A stretch of 64,000 bases of DNA from positions 87,048,001 to 87,112,000 of the forward strand of contig JBITNC010000001.1 in the NCBI GenBank assembly GCA_050084985.1, read 5' to 3'. The first letter of the stretch is position 1; each line of letters opens with the position of its first letter. The position numbers were made by a program, and so were the translations under genes. This document shows positions 1 through 11,444 of this stretch, one piece after another. The notes beneath the pieces were generated by a model. The model worked only from the letters and a program-made list of their open reading frames with translations. It made no database searches and was not told where the DNA came from. This stretch comes from Nageia nagi. Its lineage: Eukaryota > Pinophyta.

Positions 1-69
1 AATACATTCTATCCTCCAAATCATAAGTTGGATTTGCAAGTGCAATAGATCCATCTCCATCAACTACGT

Positions 70-950
70 CAATAATCAATGCATGAATTCATCGCTCAAT
101 TCAATCGCTTGAGAAGTTTACTATCGCATGAAGATTCCATAGAGGATTTGATTCTCAAGTTTAAATGTGGCTTGAATGCCCCCCTATACCTAAGGTCAAG
201 TTTTAGGAAGCTAAATAGTTGATGTTACTTTTAGTCAAGCTATGCTTACTAAAGAGAAAATCAATACTTCTAAACCTCCTCTAAAGAAAGATTCTTCTTC
301 TTCTTGTGATAATTCTTCTTTGTTCCAACTTAATAATGGTTCACAACATCATTCTAATAATGGTTCTCATTCTTCTTATTATTCTTCTCAAGTACTTTAT
401 AGCACATATTGTAAAGGTCCAAGGCATAACAAATATCATAGTCCGAAGAAGAAGTAAAACTCTCTTATTGTAACAACTGATGAAGGAGCACAAGATGCCC
501 TCATCGAGTTCACTAGTGAAGATACAACTTATGAATAATTGCATGGTCATATCAATAATGTTATATTTATGCATCACACTATCTTACTAAAAAATTATGA
601 CAGTTTGTTTTTCACTAGAGCACATCTTACACTTGAATTTCATGTTGATTATATCATCGAAAATGGTTCATAGAAGAATCTAACTATGAGATCCCTAGTT
701 GATAAGTTGAAGCTATCTCTTAAACCACATCCTCATCCATATTCACATGTATGGAAGGATACTAGTTCCTCCTCAAAGATCACATGCACTTGCACCATGT
801 ATTTTGCTTTGGGTCCTCATTTTATGCGTGAGTTCACTTGTGATGTGACCATTTTGGATTGTTGTGGATTTTTGTTAGGTAAGCCATATCAGTATGATAG
901 GAAAGCCTTTTATGATGCATTTAATAACACATATCAATTATAACAAGATA
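70..950 (+). pseudogene. Ty3/gypsy gag C-terminus and protease remnant
   Basis: Decayed 5' part of a gypsy polyprotein. A gag-like stretch (about 90-240; reads FNRLRSLLSHEDSIEDLI) is followed by a Ser/Asn-rich linker and a degenerate zinc knuckle near 405-450 (CKGPRHNKYH, first and last Cys lost). The retropepsin region follows at 640-943. The expected D-S/T-G motif has decayed to an ENGS-like motif near 660. The typical tail after the protease is clear (LLGKPYQYDRKAFYDAF, 871-921). Several in-frame stops separate the pieces. In living elements these proteins form the capsid-like particle and cleave the polyprotein. RT and RNase H do not follow, so the element is internally deleted. The family call is confident from the GKPYQYDRK motif; the gag start is outside or unclear. 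Confidence 0.72.
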
Positions 951-1154
951 ACAAAAAGTATCTAATTTGTAGTACTCAATTTTCTCAACACATAAAGAAT
1001 TTAGTAGTTAGTTATCACTAAGATTAAAATTTTTTCCATAATGCCCACTATAAATCACCTCGATCTCACATGTCAAAGTTGAAATTTAAGAACTTCCTAA
1101 CTATCAAGAAGTGTTCTATTCATCTTCATCACTTCCTTTGATTTACCTTCTCCT

Positions 1155-1515
1155 ACTCCTATTTAGAGAGATCTAGATAAGGTTAATGCCTTTTTTCACC
1201 ATCTTCAACATCTTCACTCCATTATGGTCAATACTCTTGAGCATACACTGGTGGTGCAACCAATTTTGATGGATAAACATCAAGTTCCTCACTCTTTTCA
1301 AGTTGGTGATCATGTTTTGCTTCATATTGATAAACATAGGTTCAAGGATAAGGCTTTCAATAAACTCTAACCCATTCATTCTAGTCCTTAAACTATTATT
1401 CAACATGTATCTAATAATACTTTTTGGCTTGACCTTCCAACACATGTCAATATTCATGATGTTGTTAATATTTCTTTTCTCAAACATTATCATGATTCCA
1501 CCTTAGAGATAGAGG
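1155..1515 (+). pseudogene. Ty3/gypsy integrase C-terminal fragment
   Basis: In one main frame the sequence reads as the C-terminal part of a gypsy integrase. It has a charged helix (VNAFFHHLQHLHSIM), then FQVGDHVLLHIDKHRFKDKA at about 1300-1357, then FWLDLPTHVNIHDVVN and a short FLKHYH motif. This is the usual end of plant gypsy polyproteins, where the segment binds the integrase to DNA and precedes the 3' untranslated region. At least two in-frame stops are present near 1368 and 1390. Only about 200 bp separate it from the protease remnant, so RT, RNase H and the catalytic integrase core are missing. The two pieces share strand and order and probably belong to one deleted element. Confidence 0.72.
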
Positions 1516-1750
1516 TTTAACCCAGTAATACTCTTGATGTGATTCCTAATTATTAGTATCTACTTTTTTAAGATCATATTTTTGACACCAAGACATGACA
1601 CACACATCAATGATCTACAACTTCCTACCTTGTAGCTATGTAAGGTCAATTTCCTCATCAAGCTTATTGGGTTCCACATCATCGCATGGTTCAAGATTTT
1701 CCTTCTCTTGTGAATGCATTGGGGACCAATGCTTCCTTTGTTAGGAGGAA

Positions 1751-2099
1751 TGATGAGGAATATTCATAATAATTATAAATTTAATAATAAAATACCTTTT
1801 TAAAGGTATCTAAGATTCTCCACCAATAATCAATGCATGTGTCACATTTTACCATTTGCAATAAATGTAATACCATAAGCCTTCTCCCATGGTTTTAATA
1901 ATACTTTTTTCCTTCTCCCATGGTTTTATTAATACCATGTACCTTCTTCCATGGTATTTTTTAATGTAATTGGCCTATTTAAAGGCTTATTATGTTAATG
2001 CAATTCATCTAATTCTTTATTCTACATTAGATATTAGAATCTACTTTTTGGCCATAAAGTGGATCCATCTTTTTGCACTTACCCATATACTCGTTTCCA
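1751..2099 (+). mobile_element. Probable 3' LTR of the gypsy element
   Basis: About 240 bp after the integrase end a purine-rich stretch (ttaggaggaa, 1741-1750) precedes TGATGAGG, a plausible polypurine tract plus LTR start. A TATA-like tctatttaaaggct core lies near 1972-1985. Short repeats of cttctcccatggttttaat occur at 1880-1960. The end is placed at tttcca near 2099 by the TG...CA rule. No second copy is present in the window to confirm the boundaries, so both ends are inference. Confidence 0.4.
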
Positions 2100-4564
2100 G
2101 ATTGATGTAGGAGAATGAGAAGAAAAAATCTAACAATGAAAATAAGAATTGACACTATTAGGTGGGGAACTATTTGAAAACTTGTTCTTTAGCAAATAGT
2201 AAAAATATGAATAAAATAATATCTATTAGTGAAAACTCAAAAATGGGTGCTATTAGGTAGTTACAGGATTAAAAAATAGGTATTGGTGATCCAAAAATAA
2301 AAATGAAAAGAAAAAATAAGGCCACTAATTAAATTCCTTTTCCATGATAATCTATAATGGAACTTGTGAAATCATACTAAATTGGGGAGTAATAATAGGT
2401 AAAAACCCTCCAAATGGAGCATATATGTGATTCAATTTCACCATGCATTGGCTAGGATAACCTTGATTCACTTGATGATAATACCATGATCCTTTCCCCT
2501 AACATAATTATCCCTTTTTTCCAAGATAAATCCATGAATATGCTAGCAACCCTCCATTCTTCAAAATCCTTCTATTCATGTAAAAATTGTCTCTACAACT
2601 AAATTTGTATACAAAGTGAAATCTTCACCAAATAAAAATCATATTTATAAATGATAATATGATCAAGTAGTTAATGTGACCATACATTTCATACAAAATG
2701 ATGATGACCTCATGTACAATTTAAAATTCAAACCTCACCGATGAGTTTTCATATTAATTATGTAAATATATGTTACCGATTAAAGGATAATCACCAGATA
2801 CAAGAAATTAATTAAAATTAAAAAAGGACATATTGGGTATCCCAAGACATATTCAAGTTGAATCATTAATTCAAAATAAAATACACATTCCACTAAATAT
2901 CCATCATTGGATACACACATATTAACTTTTACACCTAACAATAATACTTAGTATTAATGAAAAAGCTATCTATCACCATACTTATACACATGCATCAAAG
3001 GATACATGACATTAATTATGCTCACCAAGAATATTAAATTATAAGAAACCATATCAATTATGAATTACATGATCAAACTCGATCAATAACTTAGAAACAC
3101 TTATAAGGCATAATCATTTAATTAGGGGAGGTACGACATGGACAACATTAGTAAAAATTGGCCCATAATATTCACTTTCCTAAGAAAATTTGAAGAAGGG
3201 CCACAACATGCGTATAGGGGATTTGGGAAAATTTGGAAGATAATAACTAGGATCCAATCAACATGCATATAGGGGATTGGGAAAATTTGGAAGATAATAA
3301 CTAGGATCCAATGAATTTTTCAAATGGAACTTCAAGAATCTGCATAACAACATTGCACTATGGTTAGATCAAATATGCATTGAAATGATGAAGAGGAGGA
3401 ACCTTAGTTCATAAAATTACTATTATATGGGTTCTATAATTTTATGTTTATCATATTAGAGGTAAGAAGGATCCTTGAATCCTTATAATACATTCATAAT
3501 GCATGAGCTAGTGAATAAAACTCAAAATAGAAATAAAGTTGGTGACTTTATCAGAGAAGAAAAGATAACAACTACAACAAATATGGTTATTTACACTAGT
3601 CATGATATCAAGCTTTGTTTATTTCATTGAAATTATGAGGCTCATTTATAGTATATACCATAACCTAGGAATATTATTATATCAATCCTACCCCCTTCAT
3701 GAGGAAGTGATAGAAAGTATTTTGGGGTTGAGATTAGCATGATTTGAATAGGTAGAGGCTAAAAAGTTAATTTAAAGGCCTATTATACAAAAATTGGCTA
3801 CAACCAAGAATACAAAGGCCCTCGATATCAATAGTACCTAAAACCCAACACATTGGACCATACAAAAGACAAACACTCAACAACTATACTACATAAACAT
3901 CTCTTCTTTAGTCACATCCATAGGGGCGATACTAGTATACAATATCAAGGAATATGGGATGTAATACCATTTATCATATATATTTTTGGATCAACTAAAT
4001 TAAAATTATAAGGAGGTAAAGACTACCACAAATATCATAAATTTCAAGTTTGACATGTTTATTATATATATTGTAATGTACTTGACCAAGTTGATACCCA
4101 ACATAGAAGGCTAGAATACCTTTAATCCTATAAAAATATTTGTTAATCAATTCATTGAATTTGAGTTGAATCCCAATGTCATTGATATGAATTCCTAGGT
4201 TGAAAATATCATTCAATTTCTTTAATGATCAGAAAGGATTCCTGATTTAGCTCTATAAAGATTCTTTCACCAATGAAAAATTCTTAAATTTTATATAACT
4301 ATTGATGATACTATCAATGAGGGCCTTATAACATCCAAGTCCATACGCCTAAGGTCATATCCTTATTAAATAGATTACAAAATATATGTTGAACTCACTA
4401 ACCAAATAGAATCACTAGAATATCCTCTTGAAGATCAACCTCACACCCAAATCCTTGATAAATCTAACTACTCCAATGATAAGAACCTAGCCCACTATCA
4501 AAAAAAGAAAAGGTTAAAGAAATCCAGACTCACCTAACATAGGGTGGTTTGTACACAAAGGAGT
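2100..4564. other. AT-rich stretch with no recognised gene
   Basis: No convincing gene was found on either strand. The minus strand around 3995-4330 has short open stretches with an LTFVGYQLGQ-like look that I could not place. The only clear structure is a tandem duplication at 3206-3314. Confidence 0.5.
3206..3314. repeat. Tandem duplication, unit about 55 bp, two copies
   Basis: Copy 1 (3206-3260) and copy 2 (3261-3314) are nearly identical. Both run from acatgc(g/a)tatagggga to ggatccaat, with one single-base length difference. The similarity is far higher than in the decayed transposons nearby, so the duplication is probably recent. Confidence 0.85.
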
Positions 4565-4732
4565 CACTTAGTGGAAAACCTTCAAAACACGTGTCTCCAT
4601 GAGCTTTTTAAAAAAACCATATTTTTAAAATTTACCACCACTTCTTTTAATTTATTAAATTGCTCATGGTAAAACTTTATGTAATAAATAATAACCCCTT
4701 TTTAAAACTTACCATTTTACCAAAAAAAGTTG
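4565..4732 (+). repeat. Dispersed repeat, copy 1
   Basis: It matches 48067-48235 in the same orientation across about 165 bp. Shared blocks include cttcaaaacac, tttttaaaatttaccacc, taataaataataaccc and tttttaaaactta. The family is unknown. In the second copy it lies between copia 3' sequence and LTR-like sequence, so it may be a piece of a diverged LTR or a small independent element. Confidence 0.65.
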
Positions 4733-6573
4733 GATAAATTTTTAATACCTCTTGGTAGTTTTATCCTTTGATATCGTCACTTGGAATTATAGTGGTTCAA
4801 AACTTTTCCATTCAAAACCCTTATCTTCCATTATTTAAAGTTTCCCAAAATGATGACTACTAATATGGAGTGAAAAAGTATTTATCTAAAAAAGTAACAT
4901 GCAAAAGAAGTTCACTTGAAAGTGGAAAAAAATGAGAACATTTTTGGACTTGGTATTCAACTACTTTACAATGCTATACTTGCACTATCTCATCCATATA
5001 TAATATATAAAAGTTAGTTAATTTCATTAATGCATTCGATAACAGTTAATGTATACTTTATGCTTAATATTTGTTATCACTAAAATGATTTTTCTAAAAC
5101 ATAAACAATGTATGATACTGACATGTAGAATACACACTTTGGAACTATTACACTAAAATATGTTTAAAATTAAGCAATATATATTGAAATTAAATAAGCA
5201 ACTACCATGATTCAAACCATCATAATGGTGTCAATTGATCAATTATACCATATGTAAATTGCATATAAATATTTTTGATTTACAAGTGATTATAGTAAAA
5301 AGGATATCCCACCTTAAAATATGATACAATTATTATTATATTTGTAAAATAGTTAATTGAAAAATCATTATTTTTAATCATACAACTATTCTCATTAGAA
5401 TGAAATCTTATAATGACCCTCATTAAAATGTTATAATAAAGTAGATTGAAAAATCAATATATTAGATCACACTTAACTATTCTACATCAAAATGTAATCA
5501 TATACTAAATTTCTTTCACATATTGAAATAAAATCTTTTAAAAAATTAACATTTTAGATAATAGTATACTATTTATGACAATTTTAAATCTTCTAGTAAC
5601 CAACATTATAGTTCATACTTTGTTTTCCTAGATTTAATTGTTATCTTATGAAAAACAAATTATAATGTTATGATAAACTTCATTGAAAAAATAACATTTT
5701 AGATAACATTTCATTATGTAAATTAAATTACAGTCTCCTACCAACCAATATCTCAATTGGAAATTTGGTTTTCCATATCAACCAACATGGAATCAAAACC
5801 ATACAATAATTCAATACCAAATTATTAAAAGAAACAACAAGATGATCCTCTAAACTTGTTTAGAATCAAAACAATATGATATTTCAACACTCATAAAATT
5901 CTTGTTTCTTCCATAGTCACTACAATTTCTTCACATATTCCCAAAAGATTAAAAATGGAAAACAACTATCCAAACTTACAAAATGGTGCTTCGTTTGAGC
6001 TACAAAGATTCATGAATAAATTGAATCTATATATATGAACTACAAGAGCATAAAAATTCTCTAGCTACAAAAGATAAAATCCTTTTCAAGCAATTTTATG
6101 TTTTACAATATATTTTTAGATGAATAATTCAAATAAAGAAAGATATGATGAAAGGAAATATCTGAAATATTGCATAACTTTCCTTAAAGTTGAACCTCCA
6201 AAACTTTAAGTGAGAATAAACTTGCTCATTTTTTTACAATATACTCAAAGGATTCTTTTAAAACAAATATGCATATGTTTGATCTAAGATAACAAGATTG
6301 TAAATATCAATTAGATACAACAAACTAAATTTTTTAATTCCACTAAGATTTTAGTTGGATAACAATTAAATGCAAATGAATGATTTATTTTATGGTCTCA
6401 TTACATTCTTAAAAGACTAAAATTGTAATCATAAAAAAGAAACAAAACTATACAATAATTCAATACCCATGAATGTATAAGGTAATTAAGCTTCTACAAT
6501 CTAAAATGCATATAGGTACATGTATATGTAGAAATATTTATTCTATTTCTTCTAGAATATATCATTCATAAAT
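4733..6573. other. AT-rich stretch with no recognised feature
   Basis: Very AT-rich, with many short poly-A/poly-T runs and no long open frame. I see no transposon motif or repeat structure here. Confidence 0.5.
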
Positions 6574-6882
6574 TTGTTTTTGATGCCATTGGCACTCCTA
6601 TTAGGGTATGCCAAAGGTAAATCTTGTTGCATTGCTAAGGCAATCATCATTTTAGAGACAACATCCATTTCTATTGTCTATTATTTACAAATCATATTTG
6701 TTCATAAAGCATGTATTAAAGACTTACAAACTAAAAATAACTATAAATATCATTGTATAATTGAAAATAACAAGTATTTAATGAAACCTTCAAATGTTGG
6801 TATGAAGTTTTTGACATGGTTGATGTATGCAAAATATCCTCCTCAATTCAACAATTTTCTAGTTGAGCTCCATAAAGGTTGA
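6574..6882 (+). CDS. Unrecognised open reading frame, 102 codons
   Basis: An uninterrupted frame of 102 codons from an ATG. It is unusual in a region where most frames are short. The product would start with a hydrophobic segment (MPLALLLGYAKG), then a Cys pair, a further hydrophobic stretch around residues 24-45, and a Lys/Asn-rich middle. I do not recognise a family. It ends about 30 bp before the copia RT remnant begins, on the same strand. It may be part of a transposon or a chance frame. The low GC and lack of motif make a functional protein doubtful. Confidence 0.2.
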   Translation: MFLMPLALLLGYAKGKSCCIAKAIIILETTSISIVYYLQIIFVHKACIKDLQTKNNYKYHCIIENNKYLMKPSNVGMKFLTWLMYAKYPPQFNNFLVELHKG

Positions 6883-6911
6883 TTAAGAATTATCTTGTTA
6901 GTGTTAGTTTT

Positions 6912-8323
6912 TTCAATTGGCAATGAGTGGATCAACAAGGTCAAGTTCAATTCAGTTGAAGATATTGAAAAATACAAGGTAAGGTTAGTAGCTAAAGCTT
7001 TTGCTTAGAAATACAATGTATATTATGAGAAAACCTTTTCTTTCATGGTAAAGATGCCTACTATCAAGATTATCCTTACTCTTTCTATAGCTCAAAGATG
7101 AAAAGTTTTTCAACTTGATGTTAAGAGTACATTTATCAATGGTGACTTAGATGTGGAAATCTTCATGAATCAACCAAAAGGGTTTATTGTGGAAGGTAAA
7201 GAGTCCTTTGTGTGCAAGCTAAAGAAGTCATTCTATACACTTAAGTAAGCACCTTGAGCCTGGTATAGAAAGATTTCAAGGTATTTTGCAGACATTAGTT
7301 TCTTCAAGTGCTTTTTAGACTTCAATCTATATGTGCTCAATTACGAAAAAGATAGTATCATGATTCTTCTTTATGTGGATGATCTTTTGATTACTGAAAA
7401 TAATGAAAAAATCATTCAAGAGTGCATATTCTAACTTAATACAATGTTTGAAATGATTGATCTTAGTCTCTTGGAATGTAAGTATATCAATACAAGGATT
7501 GTACTTATCTCAGTCAATCTAAGTATATATCAAACATCTTACAAAAGTTTGGAATGGAAGAGTGTAGATATGTTACAATCTCAATCTCTCCTAGAATAAT
7601 TATTTTTTTGAGCTCTAACTGTCAATTAGCTGATGCTATAGCTTACAGGTAATTAATTGGTAGTCTTTTGTATTTGACTATATCTAGGCTAGATATTGCC
7701 TTTGCAGTGAATCTAATAGCATGATTCATGCAAAAACCTTATGTTGAGCAATTCAATGTTGTTAAGTAAATATTGAGGTATGTTACAGGGACTAAGATCT
7801 TACTTTCAAGTATTCTAAGTTACCCTCATTTTTTCTCTTTGGATTCTTAGATTCTGACTATGAAGGAGATAGATATGATAAGAAATCAATCTCTACATAT
7901 GTGTTTAGCATTGTTTCAGGTGTTATCTCTTAGGATTTTAAGAAGCAACCTATTATTTCTCTTTAAAACATAGAAGCTAAATATCAACCCATGTCCATTG
8001 TAGCCTAGAAAGCTATTTGGATAAAGCATCTTCTAAAAAAAATTGGGTATGAGCAAGGTGGCTCATCTTTGATTTCTTTAGATAATCAATCGATTATTTC
8101 TTTGGCTAAGAATCTTGTTTTCAATTAGAGAACCAAACATGTGAAAATCCATACCCATTTTATCATGGAGAAGGTTCTTGATGGCATCATACACTTAGAG
8201 TATTATCCATCCACCTTAAACTTTGTTATTTTTTTCACCAAGCCTCTTTTGAAATCTCAGTTCTATAAGCTTAGGGATGCTATTGGGTTGATGAAGTTAC
8301 CCTCAATGGGGATTGATGTTTGA
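6912..8323 (+). pseudogene. Ty1/copia reverse transcriptase and RNase H remnant (copia element 1)
   Basis: The 3' half of a copia polyprotein. It opens with the RT entry motif (EKYKVRLVAKAFAQ pattern, CAG decayed to TAG), then VFQLDVKSTF...NGDL near 7110, and the catalytic YVDD at 7372-7383. RNase H pieces follow: DSDYEGDRYDKKS near 7853, KQPIISLS, an EAKY motif, and a final HTHFIMEKV...LEYYPSTLN segment at 8141-8323. Living copies copy RNA into DNA and remove the RNA strand. At least ten in-frame stops and several frameshifts are present. Gag, protease and integrase are absent upstream. It has the same family-specific downstream sequence as the second copia element at 44.5-48 kb. Confidence 0.9.
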
Positions 8324-9032
8324 ATTCTTATCTTGAATCTATATTTGTGATGATAACTTCACCTCTAGGAGGATTTTATGCTGTATAATGTTGATTTTAT
8401 TTTACACCTTCATGGTAAGTTTGCTAAGCATGAGAAATTTATTATACAAATTTTTTAAAGCAAAATATTGGCCAATCTAGCACTATTCAGTTATCTATGT
8501 GTGAGGAACTCTTATGTGTCTTTTGGCATTATTTAGTTATCCATATGTGAGGAACTCATATGTGCATGCTCTATTTTGTAATGATAATCAGCACATGTTT
8601 TATATACAGTAGGTGACTTTGAGTTTTTGACATGGCATCTTCATGATGACTTATAGTGCACCATTAATCAGTTCATGATGGCAATTGTGTGATTCATCTA
8701 TCCTTGTTGATATGAATATGTTGTATCTAACTAATATTATTATTTGATCTACTTATGACTTGCAAGTTTATTTGAGATTGTAAGTTACTTACCTCATGTA
8801 TGCAGGCTCTTGAAGACTCTTCATGACTTCCAGTTGGATAGCTAGTTCATGTACACTAAAACTAATTATGGTTAATGATTGTATTTGGCAAACTAGTGAA
8901 TCTCAAACTAGATCTTTCTTACTTCACAAATATATAAAAAGTTCTCATCTCTGTTGTATTTCTTTAGAGGAGAACTCTCTTACTTTCTCTTCTCTCTTAT
9001 TCACTCTATCCCAATATTGCATTAATAGGGAG
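8324..9032 (+). other. Copia element 1 untranslated region before the 3' LTR, with polypurine tract
   Basis: Noncoding, about 700 bp between the RNase H end and the LTR. It contains repeated blocks such as cagttatctatgtgtgagga and agttatccatatgtgagga (about 8489 and 8537). It aligns with 47661-48060 of copia element 2 (shared gtgatgataactt, agttatccatatgtgag, tatagtgcacca). The purine tract aatagggag at about 9023-9032 directly precedes the LTR. Confidence 0.7.
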
Positions 9033-9537
9033 TGTTGGAATGTATAATGCATTATTGTAAAAGTTTGTATTAATCTTCTATGTAAGTTCAATAATACTTA
9101 AGGCTATCATTTAATACCTTAAGTATTTAAGTGAATATGATAATGTTACTTATCCTACACTCCATGTCATGAGCATGCCCTTTGGGTAAAAATATGTGCA
9201 TGTTATGCTTTTGTATATTGGATAAAAGGGTGATCCAAAGAGGGATTTTGACCTATAAATAGAAGGCTCCCTCTTTGTGATCCACACCAATTTGTGAAGT
9301 GAAATTATGCTATAGCATAGAGCATAAGAGTTGATATTAGGAGGATTATAAGAGAGTTGTATTTGTGATTGAAAAAAGATCTAATTAGTGGATGTACTCT
9401 TGGTTAGAGGAACCACTTACATCTTATGTTATCTTTGCGAGATTGCTTTGTGAGTTTACTAGATGTGTATTATGAGCTTTCATGTGATCTTGAGAGTTTA
9501 AGATTATTCATGTTATAGTTCAATTCTCTCATCATCA
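9033..9537 (+). mobile_element. Copia LTR A (3' LTR of copia element 1)
   Basis: It starts TGTTGGAATGTATAATGC right after a polypurine tract and ends near tctctcatca. It aligns over its length with LTR B at 14101-14602: shared ggaatgtataat, tgtcatgagcatgcc, ggataaaagggtgatccaaaga, aaggctccctctttg and gagctttcatg. A TATA box (cctataaatagaagg) lies at about 9251-9265. Length is about 505 bp against about 502 bp for LTR B. The two LTRs differ by clear point changes and small indels, so they are old or come from different insertions. Confidence 0.85.
9251..9260 (+). promoter_or_regulatory. TATA box of copia LTR A
   Basis: The core ctataaatag sits mid-LTR and is conserved as ctataaatgg at the same place in LTR B (near 14320). 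Conservation between two diverged copies supports it as the LTR promoter. Confidence 0.6.
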
Positions 9538-11430
9538 AAGGTAAATGCAAGTATCATTCTTTACTCTCTTACATCTACATTCATGGTCATAATTTAATCA
9601 TATCATGCTTTGTTATTTGGTTAGCATATCATGTCCTTGTTAGGTGGAAATTAAATAACCATCACTATTTTTGATAATTGATTGGGATTAAACCAACCAT
9701 TTTTATTGGGTTAGCCTGGTGATTGGGAGTAAACTAATCATTTATGTAATGGCCACATTATCATTAGTACTAAAATCATGCATGATTGGAAAATATTCAA
9801 ACCAGTCCTTCTTATATCACATATAAGAATGAAGCATGCACCTCATTCAACAATGAGCAACATATCATATACTTTGTTGGAAATGTTCAAACCAACCATG
9901 TTCCTGAGTTACCTTTGTTAGTTGGATCTCAACTAACCTCCATCTTTGAGTCACCTTTGTTGGTTGGGTCTTAACTAATCATCACCATGTATTTTCTATT
10001 GATTAATATGTTGCATCTAGGAATGAGGTATGTACTTCATGATGATGTTAACATATATGGTTATGATTGCATGTGTTCCATCTAGGAATGGGGCATGTAT
10101 CTCTTGATGATGTGGACACACCTTTATCATGATTTATTATGTATTCATATAAGAATGAAACATTGAATATTTTTGTATTTAGTGTTCTTAAGATGGTGTA
10201 TGCATATTATATTAGTTTTATCCTTGCCCCATTATTTCTATAACATTTGATGAAATGCTATGATTTTACTCTTACTATAATTGTTATATTTGTATGAGTT
10301 AACAATCATATATGTTGTTGGAAGTATGTGCCTCTCATTTTTAGGTTTCATTCTTTATTCTTGGTTGATTCTACTACATGCAAGCCATTACATCTCATAA
10401 CCAACGCAATGAGGGGGCAATATACATCATCAAAACCTTGATGATTCAGATAGCTAAACTAGGGAAGTGTCATTTTTTCTTCTTTCTACCTTTACTTATT
10501 TTGCAAGCATAATGATATTTCAAGATTCAATTTCATTATATTTACAAAGGGTCCATCTATTGACACTTAAAGTGGTTCCCTTAATACGATCCCTCTTAGG
10601 TGCATCTTTACACACACATTTAATCATATTTATCCTTATTATTACATATTTATTAGGTTATGTTCTAATGTTTTATGTTAGGTACATTAGGATGAACATA
10701 CATACAAGGTGTCAAATGGTGATATCATGCCTGATGTAAATGTATTTGTAACCTAGGGAAAGCATATCAAGATTACATCTCAATAGTTGGTACCTTACTT
10801 TTGGGTATTTATAAACACCATCTATTAAGACCAAAATATTGTTATCATTTGAGCAAATATCTATTATCAATTTCTATAATCATATGCATGGTTTGAATTA
10901 TCATCACATTTGATGTTATAGATCCTTGTTAGTGAGCCTTATTCCTCAAGAATGCTAGTTCTCGAGATGACGTGCATGCTTGTGCTGAGCTTCCAAAGAC
11001 TAGCATCCACATAGTTATTCCTTCTGTAGTTTGCCTTAGGGTTCACATAGTAAGGTCACTATTCTTCAATAAGTTCATCTATCATATCCTTGACCTTGAC
11101 ACAAGTAAGTACACACATGTATTTATCTTTCACTTTATTCCTTTCTCTTTAGTGTGTGTATCTCATTTTGCATCTTGAAATCAATGTAATTCATTATTCT
11201 ATTATTGCATTGTTATATTCTCTTATTTATATATGTTTATTTGAGTTAATTAACTTAGATAAGTTATACTTAAATGTTTGTGTATTTAGTTTATTTAAGA
11301 TAAAACCATATGTGATACCAAAACACATATCAATAATATGAATGAGTTTGTAAGATTGTTATCATTGTGTTTATGCTATTATAATAATATTTTAGAGAGA
11401 TTTCATGAGATCTTGGTAATTAGGAATCAT
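9538..11430. other. Diverged short tandem repeats and an LTR-like end
   Basis: No gene seen. Two imperfect repeats are visible. A unit of about 41 bp (gagttacctttgttagttgg type) occurs twice at 9905-9985. A unit of about 70 bp (catctaggaatgaggtatgta type) occurs twice at 10014-10150. The last 130 bp (about 11300-11430: tttatgctattataataat, ttttagagagatttcatgagatcttggtaattagg) match the 3' part of the LTR remnant at 48239-48440. This stretch is therefore probably the end of a diverged 5' LTR whose start I cannot place. Confidence 0.5.
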
Positions 11431-11444
11431 TTGGTATCAGAGCC
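11431..11444 (+). other. Copia primer-binding site (initiator tRNA-Met)
   Basis: The sequence tggtatcagagcc is the standard plant copia primer-binding site, complementary to the 3' end of initiator tRNA-Met. It lies just after an LTR-like end (ggaatcatt). It marks the start of the internal region of a further copia element. No gag or other coding remnant could be recognised in the following 2.6 kb, so the rest of that element is lost or unreadable. Confidence 0.8.
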
